From DATLGB01 sp038318085 (GTDB lineage Bacteria > Actinomycetota > Thermoleophilia > Solirubrobacterales > Solirubrobacteraceae): a DNA stretch of 9,678 nt. Below are positions 1 through 7,427 of this stretch, piece after piece (position 1 is the stretch's first letter; each line of letters starts with the position of its first letter). Below the pieces are notes generated by a model. It had not been told where the DNA came from. It searched no databases and saw only the letters and a list, made by a program, of their open reading frames with translations. The position numbers and the translations under genes were made by a program. Location of the stretch: assembly GCA_038318085.1 (NCBI GenBank), contig JBBQBV010000137.1, positions 1 through 9,678 of the forward strand. Direction: 5' to 3'.

Positions 1-114
1 CTCGCCGAGAAGGGCGTGGTCATCCGCCACCTTGCCGGGACGCCCTACGTGCGCGCCTCCGTGGGCGCCTGGAACGACGAGACCGACCTGCAGCGCCTGC
101 TGGAGGCCCTGTGA
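1..114 (+). CDS. Class V aminotransferase-like protein, C-terminal end (partial)
   Basis: Only the last 37 codons are present; the gene enters from the left edge in frame 1 and stops at TGA 112-114. The residues include VIRHLAGTPYVRASVGAW followed by an E-T-D-L-Q-R-L-L-E-A-L helix. This matches the usual end of fold-type I, PLP-dependent class V aminotransferases (cysteine desulfurase/isopenicillin epimerase-like), where the R-A-S-x-G-x-W/Y-N segment is followed by a final helix. The PLP lysine and the substrate pocket lie outside the window, so the exact reaction cannot be named. The stop overlaps the GTG of the following hydrolase pseudogene by four bases (GTGA), suggesting the two were once one operon. 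Confidence 0.7.
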   Translation, partial: LAEKGVVIRHLAGTPYVRASVGAWNDETDLQRLLEAL

Positions 115-630
115 GCGAGCGGCTCGCCCGCGTGAACACCGACGTCGAGCTGTGCTTCGAGACGTTCGATGATCCCGCGCAGAAGACGATCCTGCTCGTG
201 ATGGCCTGGCGACGCAGATATCGCGTGGGACGAGGCATTCTGCGCGATGCTCGTGGAGCGCGGCTTTCACGTCGTGCGCTACGACAGCCGCGACGTCGGC
301 CGCTCGTCGCGCCTGCACGGCCGCCCGCCGACCCTGAGCCAGACGCTGTGCGCGACAAGCGCGCTGCGAGCTACACGCTGTCGGACATGGCCGACGACGC
401 CGTCGGGCTGCTCGACCACCTGGGCGTCGCCGGCGCGCACGTCGTCGGCGCCTCGTGGGCGGGATGGTCGCCCACGACGATCGCGATCGAGTACCCCGAG
501 CGCGTGCGCTCGCTCATGTCGACCATGTCCAACGAGAGCGGGCGGCTCAACGGCCAGCCGGCGCCCGCCGTCTATGGGTCACGACCTGCCGCTGGGCGCC
601 TGGCCGCGGATCGTCGAGAACGCGTCGTGC
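111..630 (+). pseudogene. Alpha/beta-hydrolase pseudogene (multiple frameshifts, internal deletion)
   Basis: The start is GTG 111, overlapping the upstream stop. Homology to alpha/beta-fold hydrolases continues only by changing frame. Frame of 111 gives VELCFETFDDPAQKTILLVM to about 205. The frame of 247 gives WDEAFCAMLVERGFHVVRYD, then SRDVGRSSRL, for about 226-350. The 111 frame returns at about 367 with YTLSDMADDAVGLLDHLGV and HVVGAS. The nucleophile elbow is in a third frame at 455 (GGMVAH), and the 111 frame resumes with TIAIEYPERVRSL to about 573. At 574 the sequence jumps to MGHDLPLGAWPRIVENA, which resembles the C-terminal catalytic-histidine region of the family. The lid and middle of the protein, probably more than 100 residues, are therefore missing. 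At least five frame changes plus a deletion make a functional product unlikely. The 3' end is approximate, just before the convergent gene ending at 639. Confidence 0.75.
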
Positions 631-638
631 GCACGCGA

Positions 639-803
639 TCAGCGCAGCGCCGCGATGAGCACGACCACGATCACCACGAGCGCCAGTACGCCGAATCCCG
701 CGAACAGCGGACGCTGATCGCGCCAGAAGTCTGGCTTGGCCCGGTCGCGCGTGTAGTGCCCCTCCGGAGGGGTCCCGACCCAGTCGTCGTCATCGTCGGC
801 CAT
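639..803 (-). CDS. Small acidic tail-anchored membrane protein, unknown function
   Basis: The predicted protein has 54 residues. It starts MADDDDDWVGTPPEGHY, continues with a charged segment (RDRAKPDFWRDQ, about residues 19-30), and ends in one hydrophobic helix (about residues 34-52, rich in V, I, L and A) with a single terminal Arg. The layout is that of a C-tail-anchored inner-membrane protein with an acidic cytoplasmic head. I chose ATG 803 because the protein reads naturally from the acidic head; a GTG at 836 would add 11 residues. Neither start has a convincing Shine-Dalgarno site. It is convergent to the hydrolase pseudogene. I associate this type of short D-rich/TPPEG protein with Solirubrobacterales-like actinobacteria, from memory only. 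No function can be assigned. Confidence 0.6.
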   Translation of the reverse strand: MADDDDDWVGTPPEGHYTRDRAKPDFWRDQRPLFAGFGVLALVVIVVVLIAALR

Positions 804-893
804 GCGTCCGGCGTACCCCCGCTCGACCCGGGGCACGCGGCAGCCAACGGGGCGCTTGATTGATCGGGTCCGGCTGCCGATCTGGACACCAAG

Positions 894-1136
894 ATGCGCA
901 ACCGCCAGATCCCGCCCGAGGCCCAGCTCTACGCGGCCGCGTTCGACGCCTACCTGCGCGCCCCTCCCGACGGCCGCCAGGAGCAGGAGGCCACAGATCG
1001 CATGACGGCCACGCTCAACGTCCTCGCCGATGCCCGCCTCTCCCGCGAGCCCGTCCGGGCCTTCGTGTCAAAAGACCATCGCGACCTCGACACCCAGGCG
1101 ATCGGCCGCCGCCGATCTTCGGCCCGCGGGACATAG
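894..1136 (+). CDS. Short hypothetical protein
   Basis: An 80-codon frame starts at ATG 894 with GGA six bases upstream and ends at TAG 1134-1136. An in-frame TGA at 861-863 blocks extension upstream. The first 60 or so codons have the strong G/C third-position bias of real genes here, and the protein reads plausibly as helices: an alanine-rich segment near residues 9-22 and TATLNVLADARLSREPVRAF at about residues 38-57. The last 20 or so codons lose that bias (tca, aaa, cat, cga, tct, aca) and become arginine-rich. The frame could therefore be a genuine gene with a decayed or replaced 3' end. I recognise no domain. Its position between two pseudogenes supports caution. Confidence 0.4.
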   Translation: MRNRQIPPEAQLYAAAFDAYLRAPPDGRQEQEATDRMTATLNVLADARLSREPVRAFVSKDHRDLDTQAIGRRRSSARGT

Positions 1137-1227
1137 GTCGAGGGAGGAGGCTGCCGCAGACTGCATGGTGTCACCCCAGCGCAGGAGGTCCTCCCCACGA
1201 ATCATTGAGCCGTACTTTCTCCCTCTT

Positions 1228-1264
1228 CGTCGCCGCCCCGCCACGGCCCGGCGGGGCGGCGGCG
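1228..1264. terminator. Strong GC-rich hairpin (possible terminator)
   Basis: A perfect 12-base inverted repeat (CGCCGCCCCGCC at 1231-1242 with GGCGGGGCGGCG at 1250-1261) surrounds a 7-base loop. Three further pairs, one of them G-T, extend the stem to 1228-1264. Neither strand has a T-run after the stem, so it is not a classical intrinsic terminator. High-GC actinobacteria are known to use U-less hairpins. It lies between the ORF ending at 1136 and the serine-hydrolase remnant starting at 1318, where a terminator would fit. Confidence 0.5.
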
Positions 1265-1317
1265 TCACCGGTCCCCGGTGGCTACGCTGCCGCGCGGATG
1301 CCCGACCACCTCGCCGC

Positions 1318-1506
1318 ATGAGCGGCTTCGACCCTGAGCGGATCGGGCGGCACTTCTCCGCCTACGTCGACGACGGCCGGCTCGCCGGCGTCCACGTGAC
1401 CGTCGCGCGCGCCGGCGAGGTCGCCTACGACCCATGCACGGCGAGCGCGACCGCGAGGCCGGCCTGCCCGTCGAGCCGGACACGCTGTGGCAGATGATCT
1501 ACCAGG
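1318..1506 (+). pseudogene. Beta-lactamase-type serine hydrolase, frameshifted N-terminal remnant
   Basis: From ATG 1318 the frame reads MSGFDPERIGRHFSAYVDDG, followed by RLAGVHVTVARAGEVAYD. This resembles the start of class C beta-lactamase/esterase EstB-like serine hydrolases. Around 1431-1436 the homology shifts frame and continues as HGERDREAGLPVEPDTLWQM. In intact members this is closely followed by the catalytic S-x-x-K motif (SMTK). Here similarity stops at about 1500-1506, before that motif, so the nucleophile and the remaining 300 or so residues are absent. A -10-like TACGCT at 1283-1288 may be the old promoter. The remnant points towards the 3' end of greA on the other strand, so a rearrangement probably joined greA to this site. 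Confidence 0.7.
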
Positions 1507-1566
1507 CCCAAGCGCGTGCGGACTTACAGGATGGGCCGCAAGGGCCGATGCGTCAGCTCGCGGCTA

Positions 1567-2040
1567 TCAGCTGAGCTTGACCACGCGCAGGCGCCGGGTC
1601 CCGCGCGGGGTCTCGAAGTCCACGACGTCGTCGAGGCGCTTGCCCAGCAGCGCCCGCGCGATCGGGGACTCGATGCTCAACCGCCCCGTGGCCGGATCGG
1701 CCTCGGTCGCCCCGACGAGCTCGTAGGTCGTCTCGCGCGCCTTCTCCTCGTCGAGCACGGTGACGGTGGAGCCCATCCGCGCCGAGCCGTCGCCGGCGCT
1801 GGGCTGCACGACGATCGCGTTGCGCCGGCGGTCCTGCAGGCGCAGGATCTTCGTCTCCAGGTGCGCCTGCGAGTTCTTGGCGTCGTGGTACTCGGCGTTC
1901 TCCTTGAGGTCGCCCCACGCCCGCGCGGTCCGGATGCGCTCGGCCATCTCGGTGCGGGCCTCGCCCTCGAGCTGGGCGATCTCGCGCTCCAAGGCGGCCA
2001 GGGCCTGCGGTGTGATCTCGTAGGACCTGTCGGAGGACAC
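1567..2040 (-). CDS. greA: Transcription elongation factor GreA
   Basis: The 157-residue protein matches the usual GreA length (about 158). GreA enters the RNA polymerase secondary channel and stimulates cleavage of backtracked nascent RNA, rescuing stalled complexes. The N-terminal coiled coil runs from about residue 8 to 77 and carries the tip motif GDLKENAEYHDAK (residues 43-55), with the acidic D44 and E47 that help coordinate catalytic magnesium. The C-terminal FKBP-like domain (about 88-157) includes STVTVLDEE and the family's S-P-I-A-R-A-L-L-G-K segment. I chose GTG 2040 because it gives the normal N-terminus and lies 8 bases after a -10 hexamer. A TTG at 2079 would add 13 unrelated residues and overlaps the putative -35. 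The gene ends close to pseudogene debris, and no strong terminator is visible. Confidence 0.95.
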   Translation of the reverse strand: MSSDRSYEITPQALAALEREIAQLEGEARTEMAERIRTARAWGDLKENAEYHDAKNSQAHLETKILRLQDRRRNAIVVQPSAGDGSARMGSTVTVLDEEKARETTYELVGATEADPATGRLSIESPIARALLGKRLDDVVDFETPRGTRRLRVVKLS

Positions 2041-2048
2041 TGACTGCG

Positions 2049-2079
2049 ACCCTAGACGGTCGCTGCCGGGCGCACCCAA
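2049..2079 (-). promoter_or_regulatory. Probable leaderless promoter of greA
   Basis: On the minus strand TAGGGT (2054 down to 2049) fits the actinobacterial -10 pattern TANNNT. It ends eight bases before the GTG at 2040, so transcription could begin at or within a base or two of the start codon. TTGGGT at 2079-2074 is a possible -35, with a slightly long 19-base spacer. There is no separate Shine-Dalgarno site, consistent with a leaderless mRNA. Confidence 0.45.
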
Positions 2080-2091
2080 GGGAAGCGGGCC

Positions 2092-3002
2092 TCACCACGC
2101 CATCTGCGCCTGGCAGGCCAGGGCGGCGGCGGCGTAGAGCTGCGCCCGGGCCACGTATCCGTCGGCCGTCGGATGCACGCGGTCCGCGCTCGTCCACCGC
2201 GGGTGGCGCCGGGCGGCGGCCGCCCAGTCGACGATCAGCAGGCGCCCGGCCAGCTCAGGGTCCGCGCCCAGCGCGCGCAGCCGCTCGTTGGCGGCGTTGT
2301 AGGAGACCCCGCCGACCTTCGGGCGCGCGATCGTCGCCCAGATCGCGCAGTCCTGCGGCCCGAGGCGCTTCAGGCTCGCACGCACCGCCGCCTCGAGGCG
2401 CGCCGTGCCCGTCGGCTCGTCGTTGGTGAACAGGCTGAACGCGAGCGCGAGCGGCGTGGCGGGCAGCGGCGTCGCGGCCAGCATCGCCATGCCCTCGGCC
2501 AGCGGCCGGCTGACGCGCCCGTCCGTGGTGACCTTCCAGCCCGGCAGGGCCGCGCGCAGCGGCGCGTCCGTGCCGACGGCGAGCGAGTCGCCGACGACCG
2601 CGAGCTGCGGGGCCGGGGCGTCGTCGGCGTAGGGCGAGACGCCGGCGTAGGCGGGCAGCTGAAGCGCGTAGGTGCCGGCGACCTCCTCCCCCGTGGCCGC
2701 GGCGAGGGCGCGGATGCGCACGTGGCGGCGCCCGTGCGCGAGCACGACCTCCAGTCGCGCCGCCCAGCGGCCGTGCCGGTTGGCGACCGCGGTGGTCTGG
2801 CACGTGCTCAGCGCGCACGTGCTGCGCAGCTCGACCGTGATGCCGCGGCGCGCCCGGCCACGCAGGGTGATCTCGGCGGCGAGGCTCGACACGTGCGGGT
2901 GCGCGGGCACGGCGCTCCCGGGCGCCGGGGTCGTGACCCGCAGGCGCACCTTCGCCGCCACGGCGCCGGGGACGAGCAGCGCCAGCAGGAGCGGGAGGGC
3001 GA

Positions 3003-3015
<13 letters not shown>
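2092..3015 (-). CDS. Secreted SGNH/GDSL-type hydrolase, paralogue of the adjacent lipoprotein
   Basis: The 307-residue protein has an N-terminal signal peptide (VRRLIALPLLLALLVPGAVA, about residues 1-20). A beta-rich Ig-like region follows (about 24-120), with the pair STCALSTC near residues 65-72. The SGNH domain comes last. Its nucleophile motif is VVGDSLAVGT with Ser144, the block III-like segment is FSLFTND with Asn198, and the catalytic D-x-x-H is D278-R-V-H281. SGNH enzymes hydrolyse or transfer acyl esters; the substrate is not evident. GTG 3015 was chosen because it begins the signal peptide and overlaps the upstream lipoprotein stop by 13 bases, implying one transcript and coupled translation. 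The catalytic domain closely parallels the upstream gene (V-G-G-V-S-Y-x-A-A-N, T-x-x-G-Y), indicating tandem duplication. Deacetylase or acetyltransferase activity on surface glycans is an inference from the MBOAT neighbour. Confidence 0.85.
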
Positions 3016-3971
<956 letters not shown>

Positions 3972-3974
3972 CGA

Positions 3975-3980
3975 TACGAT
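3975..3980 (+). promoter_or_regulatory. -10 hexamer of a probable leaderless promoter (TACGAT)
   Basis: TACGAT fits the TANNNT actinobacterial -10 pattern and ends six bases before ATG 3987, which would place transcription start at or next to the A of the start codon. No convincing -35 is seen. The site lies within the 15-base gap between divergent start codons, so any activator or RNA polymerase contact must overlap the start of the lipoprotein gene. Confidence 0.5.
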
Positions 3981-3986
3981 GCGCCG

Positions 3987-4358
3987 ATGCTTCGTCGCGC
4001 CCTGCTCGTCAGCCTGCTCACTCTGCTGGCCCTGCCGATCGCCGCGGGCGCCCGCCCGACGGCCGCCGCCGCCAGGACATGCTCGCTCACCAGCGCGGAG
4101 AAGAAGACGGCGCTGGGCCCGACCTACACGCTCAAGCTGAAGGCCAGGGGCACCTCCTGCGGCAGGGCCAAGCGGGTGGTCAAGGCGTTTCACGCCTGCC
4201 GGCACGCTCACGGCAAGGCGGGCAAGTGCTCCAAGAAGGCGAGGGGCTATCGCTGCTCGGAGAAGCGCGCAGACGTGATCCCGACGCAGTACGACGCGCA
4301 CGTCATCTGCAAGAAGGGCTCCAGGCGCGTGACGACCGACTACGAGCAGTTCACCTAG
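3987..4358 (+). CDS. Secreted six-cysteine protein, unknown function
   Basis: The 123-residue protein starts with a classical signal peptide (MLRRALLVSLLTLLALPIAA, with cleavage probably near A-G-A-R or after TAAAA). The mature part is small, basic and Lys/Arg-rich. It has six cysteines in the contexts RTCSL, TSCGR, HACRH, GKCSK, YRCSE and VICKK, enough for three disulfide bonds. Phrases such as LGPTYTLKL, VVKAFHACR, RGYRCSEKR and VIPTQYDAHV read as a compact extracellular domain. I recall similar proteins in Solirubrobacter-like genomes but know no function. A basic, disulfide-rich exported protein might bind anionic cell-wall polymers; this is speculation. It starts 15 bases from the divergent SGNH lipoprotein and ends one base before the convergent DUF459-like gene. 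ATG 3987 is favoured by the signal peptide and the TACGAT just upstream. Confidence 0.8.
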   Translation: MLRRALLVSLLTLLALPIAAGARPTAAAARTCSLTSAEKKTALGPTYTLKLKARGTSCGRAKRVVKAFHACRHAHGKAGKCSKKARGYRCSEKRADVIPTQYDAHVICKKGSRRVTTDYEQFT

Positions 4359-4359
4359 C

Positions 4360-5373
4360 TCAGCCACCGGGCACGTCCCTGAAGTCCTGTCCCACGGCGC
4401 GCAGGACCGCGCCGGCGGCGAGCTCTGAGCCCGCCTCGTTGAGGTGGACGCCGTCCGCCTCGCGCACGAGCCGGTTCTCACCGCCGATCGGCATGTTCGA
4501 GCGGTAACGCCCACCGGGCGTGAACAGCGCGCTCATGTCGAGCACCCGCACCTGCGCGCGATAGGGCTGGGCCGCCGCGCGGACGGCCGCGTTGACCGCG
4601 CGGGCGATCACCTGGCGGCGCGGGTCGCGCGGCAACGGCAGCGTGAGCCAGTACACGCGCGCCGCCCCCCGGCGCCGGTAGGTGTTCATCATCGTCCGCA
4701 CCCGGGTCCCGTAGGCGGCGGCCCACGCGGCGCCGCAGCAGTCCTGGCCCGCGAGCGGGAAGCCCTCGTTGGCCCCGATGAAGACGACGACGGCGTCCGG
4801 CGTGTCCCGGCCGGCCTGGCGGATGGAGAGCTTGCCCCAGTCCACGATGGCGCTCTTTGAGATCCCGGTCCCGACGTGCGGGTCGCGGATGACCTGGGTC
4901 GCGTTGCCGCCGGCCAGCCGCCTCGCGACCACGGCGTCGAGCGGCATCGCCATCGAGTCGCCCGTGACCAGCAGCGTGCGCAGCCCGCGCCTGGGACCGG
5001 GCCGGGCGCCGAGGTCGGTCGCCGGGTCAAAGGCGTCCGGCGTGACCGGCGGCACGCCGCGCGCGCTGGAGACGGCCTCCGAGAAGCCGCCCTTGGCGGT
5101 TGACAGATTCTCGTCGGGCGACAGGAACGCCGTCACCGAATGCACCGCGTCTGCGAACGGGAGCCGGTCCCCGAGCCAGCCGGCGGGCCTGCCGACGCTC
5201 AGCACCGCGAAGCGGATCGGGCCGGGGTCCAGCCGCTCCCCGGTGCGCCGGATCGACGGGCCCTGGGCGATCAACAGGATCAGCGCGGCGACGCCGACCG
5301 CCATCAGGGCCTCGCGCGCGCCGCGGCGGCGGGTGGCGGGAGAGATGGGTGGGACGATCTCGGGCTCGGACAT
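4360..5373 (-). CDS. Membrane-anchored SGNH hydrolase, DUF459-like, MBOAT partner
   Basis: The 337-residue protein has a cytoplasmic N-terminus with an Arg-rich stretch, one transmembrane helix (about residues 22-37) and an external SGNH domain. Catalytic motifs are LLVTGDSMAMPL with Ser140, VVFIGANEGFP with Asn202, and DGVHLNEAG with D307 and H310. A vicinal cysteine pair (D-C-C-G, residues 212-213) is also present in the paralogue at 7393-8610. The architecture matches DUF459-type SGNH proteins, which often sit beside MBOAT acyltransferases, comparable in role to AlgJ/AlgX or DltD. It begins 13 bases after the stop of the MBOAT gene, so the two almost certainly share an mRNA; no strong Shine-Dalgarno site is visible. 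Inferred role: receiving an acyl group exported by the MBOAT and transferring it to, or trimming it from, an extracellular glycan. Confidence 0.85.
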   Translation of the reverse strand: MSEPEIVPPISPATRRRGAREALMAVGVAALILLIAQGPSIRRTGERLDPGPIRFAVLSVGRPAGWLGDRLPFADAVHSVTAFLSPDENLSTAKGGFSEAVSSARGVPPVTPDAFDPATDLGARPGPRRGLRTLLVTGDSMAMPLDAVVARRLAGGNATQVIRDPHVGTGISKSAIVDWGKLSIRQAGRDTPDAVVVFIGANEGFPLAGQDCCGAAWAAAYGTRVRTMMNTYRRRGAARVYWLTLPLPRDPRRQVIARAVNAAVRAAAQPYRAQVRVLDMSALFTPGGRYRSNMPIGGENRLVREADGVHLNEAGSELAAGAVLRAVGQDFRDVPGG

Positions 5374-5386
5374 CGGCAGGTCGCAG

Positions 5387-6778
5387 CTAGAACTGGAAGT
5401 AGATGAAGGGCGGCACGCCCTGGCTGGGAACGGTGGCGGCCACGAGCATGACGACGATCGCGAGGCCGACGCCGAGCGCTGCGGGCCCGAGGCTCTCCAC
5501 CCGCAGGCGGAACGCCTCGATCGGCCGCTCCGGGACGAGCTGCAGGCCGATCACGGCCACGACGGCCAGCACGACGGGCACGGTCCAGAGGGTCGCGGGG
5601 CCGAAGTCGGTCAGCTGGCCCAGCACGTCACCGGCGATGCCCAGGCTCGGGCTGCGAAAGAGGATCCACCCGAGCACGACCAGGTGGAAGGTGACCACCC
5701 AGCGCAGCCACGCCGGCGTGCGCAGGCGGCCGCCGATCAGGCGCTCCGCGACGAGCCCTGAGCCGTGAAGGCCGCCCCACAGCACGAACGTCCAGGCGGC
5801 GCCGTGCCAGAGCCCGCCGAGGAGCATGGTCAGCATCACGTTGCGCGCGGTGAAGAGCCTGCCGCCGCGGCTGCCCCCGAGCGGGATGTACAGGAAGTCG
5901 CGCAGAAAGCGCGAGAGCGTCATGTGCCAGCGCCGCCAGAACTGCTGAAAGCCGAGCGCGCCGTAGGGCCGGCGGAAGTTCTGCGGGAACACGAAGCCGC
6001 ACAGCAGCGCGACGCCGATCGCGATGTCGGTGTAGCCGGAGAAGTCGCAGAAGATCTGCGCGGCGTAGGCGTACCCGGCGAGCGCCACGTCGGGCGCGTG
6101 GTAGGCCTGCGGCACCGAGAAGACCGGGTCGACCACCGCGCGGGCGAGGTAGTCGGCGATCGCCACCTTCTTGATCAGCCCGAGCGCGATCAGCCCGACC
6201 GCCGCGCCGACGGGCACGTCGCGGGGGTCGCGGGGCGTGGCGAGCTGGGGCAGGAACTCTCGTGCGCGCACGATCGGCCCCGCCACCACGTGCGGGAAGA
6301 AGCTGAGGTACAGCGCGACGTCGAGGAAGCGGCCCGGCTCGATCGTCCGGCGGTACACGTCGACCGTGTAAGAGATCGCCTGGAAGGTGAAGAAGGAGAC
6401 GCCGAGCGGGATCGCCAGCGCCACGAGCGGGGCCGAGAGGCCGAGGCCGACGCGGTCGAGCACCCCGTTGATCTCCTGGGCGAAGAAGCCGTAGTACTTG
6501 AACAGCGCGAGGACGCCGAGATCGAGCGCGACGGCGGCGACCATCACGTGCCTGCGCCCCGCCTCGGTCCGCGCCCGGGCGATCAGCCGCGCCGCCAGGT
6601 GGTTGCCGATCGTGATCCCGGCCAGCAGCAGGCAGAACGTCCACCCGGCCGCGCCGTAGAAGGCGTAGCTTGCCACGAGCATGACGGGCTTCCACAGCGC
6701 CGGACGCGACATCAGCGCCCACGAGAGCGCAAGGACCACTGGGAAGAAGATGGCGAACTGGACCGTCGGGAAGATCAT
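5387..6778 (-). CDS. MBOAT-family membrane O-acyltransferase (AlgI/PatA-like)
   Basis: The 463-residue polytopic protein begins MIFPTVQFAIFFPVVLALSW and ends PPFIYFQF, both typical of AlgI/PatA/DltB-type MBOAT proteins. Family motifs in order are: IPLGVSFFTFQAISYTVDVY (123-142), the D245-F-S-G-Y-T-D251 segment, FWRRWHMTLSRFLRDFLYIP (280-299) with the conserved W284-H285, and GGLWHGAAWTF (321-331) containing the catalytic-type His325. About ten membrane helices are expected. MBOATs use an acyl donor from the cytoplasm and pass the acyl group to an acceptor or partner protein at the outer face. The following gene, 13 bases away, encodes the SGNH partner. The start ATG 6778 overlaps the first 29 bases of a divergent SGNH gene. 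Donor and acceptor are not deducible; acetyl to an envelope polysaccharide is the usual case. Confidence 0.93.
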   Translation of the reverse strand: MIFPTVQFAIFFPVVLALSWALMSRPALWKPVMLVASYAFYGAAGWTFCLLLAGITIGNHLAARLIARARTEAGRRHVMVAAVALDLGVLALFKYYGFFAQEINGVLDRVGLGLSAPLVALAIPLGVSFFTFQAISYTVDVYRRTIEPGRFLDVALYLSFFPHVVAGPIVRAREFLPQLATPRDPRDVPVGAAVGLIALGLIKKVAIADYLARAVVDPVFSVPQAYHAPDVALAGYAYAAQIFCDFSGYTDIAIGVALLCGFVFPQNFRRPYGALGFQQFWRRWHMTLSRFLRDFLYIPLGGSRGGRLFTARNVMLTMLLGGLWHGAAWTFVLWGGLHGSGLVAERLIGGRLRTPAWLRWVVTFHLVVLGWILFRSPSLGIAGDVLGQLTDFGPATLWTVPVVLAVVAVIGLQLVPERPIEAFRLRVESLGPAALGVGLAIVVMLVAATVPSQGVPPFIYFQF

Positions 6779-7427
6779 CGGCGCTCAGCTCGCGGCGCTC
6801 GCCTGCGCGGCCGTCGCGCCCGCGCCCGCGGGCGCGCTCGGCGCCTGCGACGCCCAGAAGCGGCTGCATCCCGAGCATCGGCGCGGCGCCGGCCGGCCCG
6901 CCCTCGCGCTCGGGGACTCGGTGATGCTCGGCGCCGCGCCGGCGCTGGCGCAGGCGGGCTTCGAGGTCGACGCTCGCGGCTGCCGCCAGATGAAGGCGGG
7001 GATCGCCGTCCTCGCCCACCGCCGCCGCGCGCACAGGCTGCCGCGCGTCGTCGTCGTGGCCCTGGGCACCAACCTCGACGTCACGCGCGGCGACATCCGC
7101 CGTGCGCTGCGTGTGCTCGGCCGGCAGCGCCTGCTCATCCTCGTCACGCCGAACGAGGACGGTGGCGGCGGCGGGTCCGACGCCGCCGTCATCCGGCGCG
7201 CCGGCCGGCGCCACCGCGCCCGCCTCGCGGTCGCCGACTGGGTGAGGGCCTCCGCGGGGCACGACGGCTGGACCGGCGGTGACGGCATCCACCTCGGGCC
7301 GGCCGGCATCCGCGCATTCGTGCGGGTGCTGCGGCCGTACGTGCACGCCCGCCCGCACCAGCCGCTGCGCTGCCGCTGGCGCGCGCTCATGCTCAGAGCA
7401 CGCCGTCCCGGTGCATCTGGCGGATGA
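6750..7427 (+). CDS. Small exported SGNH/GDSL-like protein
   Basis: The 225-residue protein has an N-terminal hydrophobic segment (AQLAALACAAVAPAPAGALG, about residues 12-31), probably a signal peptide. A single SGNH domain follows: LALGDSVMLGAAPAL with Ser57, VVVALGTNLDV with Asn108, and GDGIHLGPAG with D178 and H181. The GDSVMLGA pattern resembles the SGNH domain fused to the C-terminus of some OafA-like acyltransferases more than the other four SGNH proteins here. ATG 6750 was chosen because GGGAAGAAG sits just before it and no other usable start precedes the signal segment. This start overlaps the divergent MBOAT gene by 29 bases. The 3' end overlaps the convergent gene at 7393 by 35 bases. 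The Arg-rich tail after residue 200 lies largely in that overlap and may be unstructured. Confidence 0.75.
   Translation: MANWTVGKIIGAQLAALACAAVAPAPAGALGACDAQKRLHPEHRRGAGRPALALGDSVMLGAAPALAQAGFEVDARGCRQMKAGIAVLAHRRRAHRLPRVVVVALGTNLDVTRGDIRRALRVLGRQRLLILVTPNEDGGGGGSDAAVIRRAGRRHRARLAVADWVRASAGHDGWTGGDGIHLGPAGIRAFVRVLRPYVHARPHQPLRCRWRALMLRARRPGASGG

Noticed and set aside
2041..2079. TTG 2079 as the start of greA
   Set aside because: It adds 13 residues not typical of GreA and overlaps the putative -35; GTG 2040 gives the normal length.
5765..7282. A 505-codon plus-strand frame across the MBOAT gene
   Set aside because: It is low-complexity H/E/R/A-rich sequence antisense to unmistakable MBOAT motifs, and its right half is a wrong-frame reading of the small SGNH gene.
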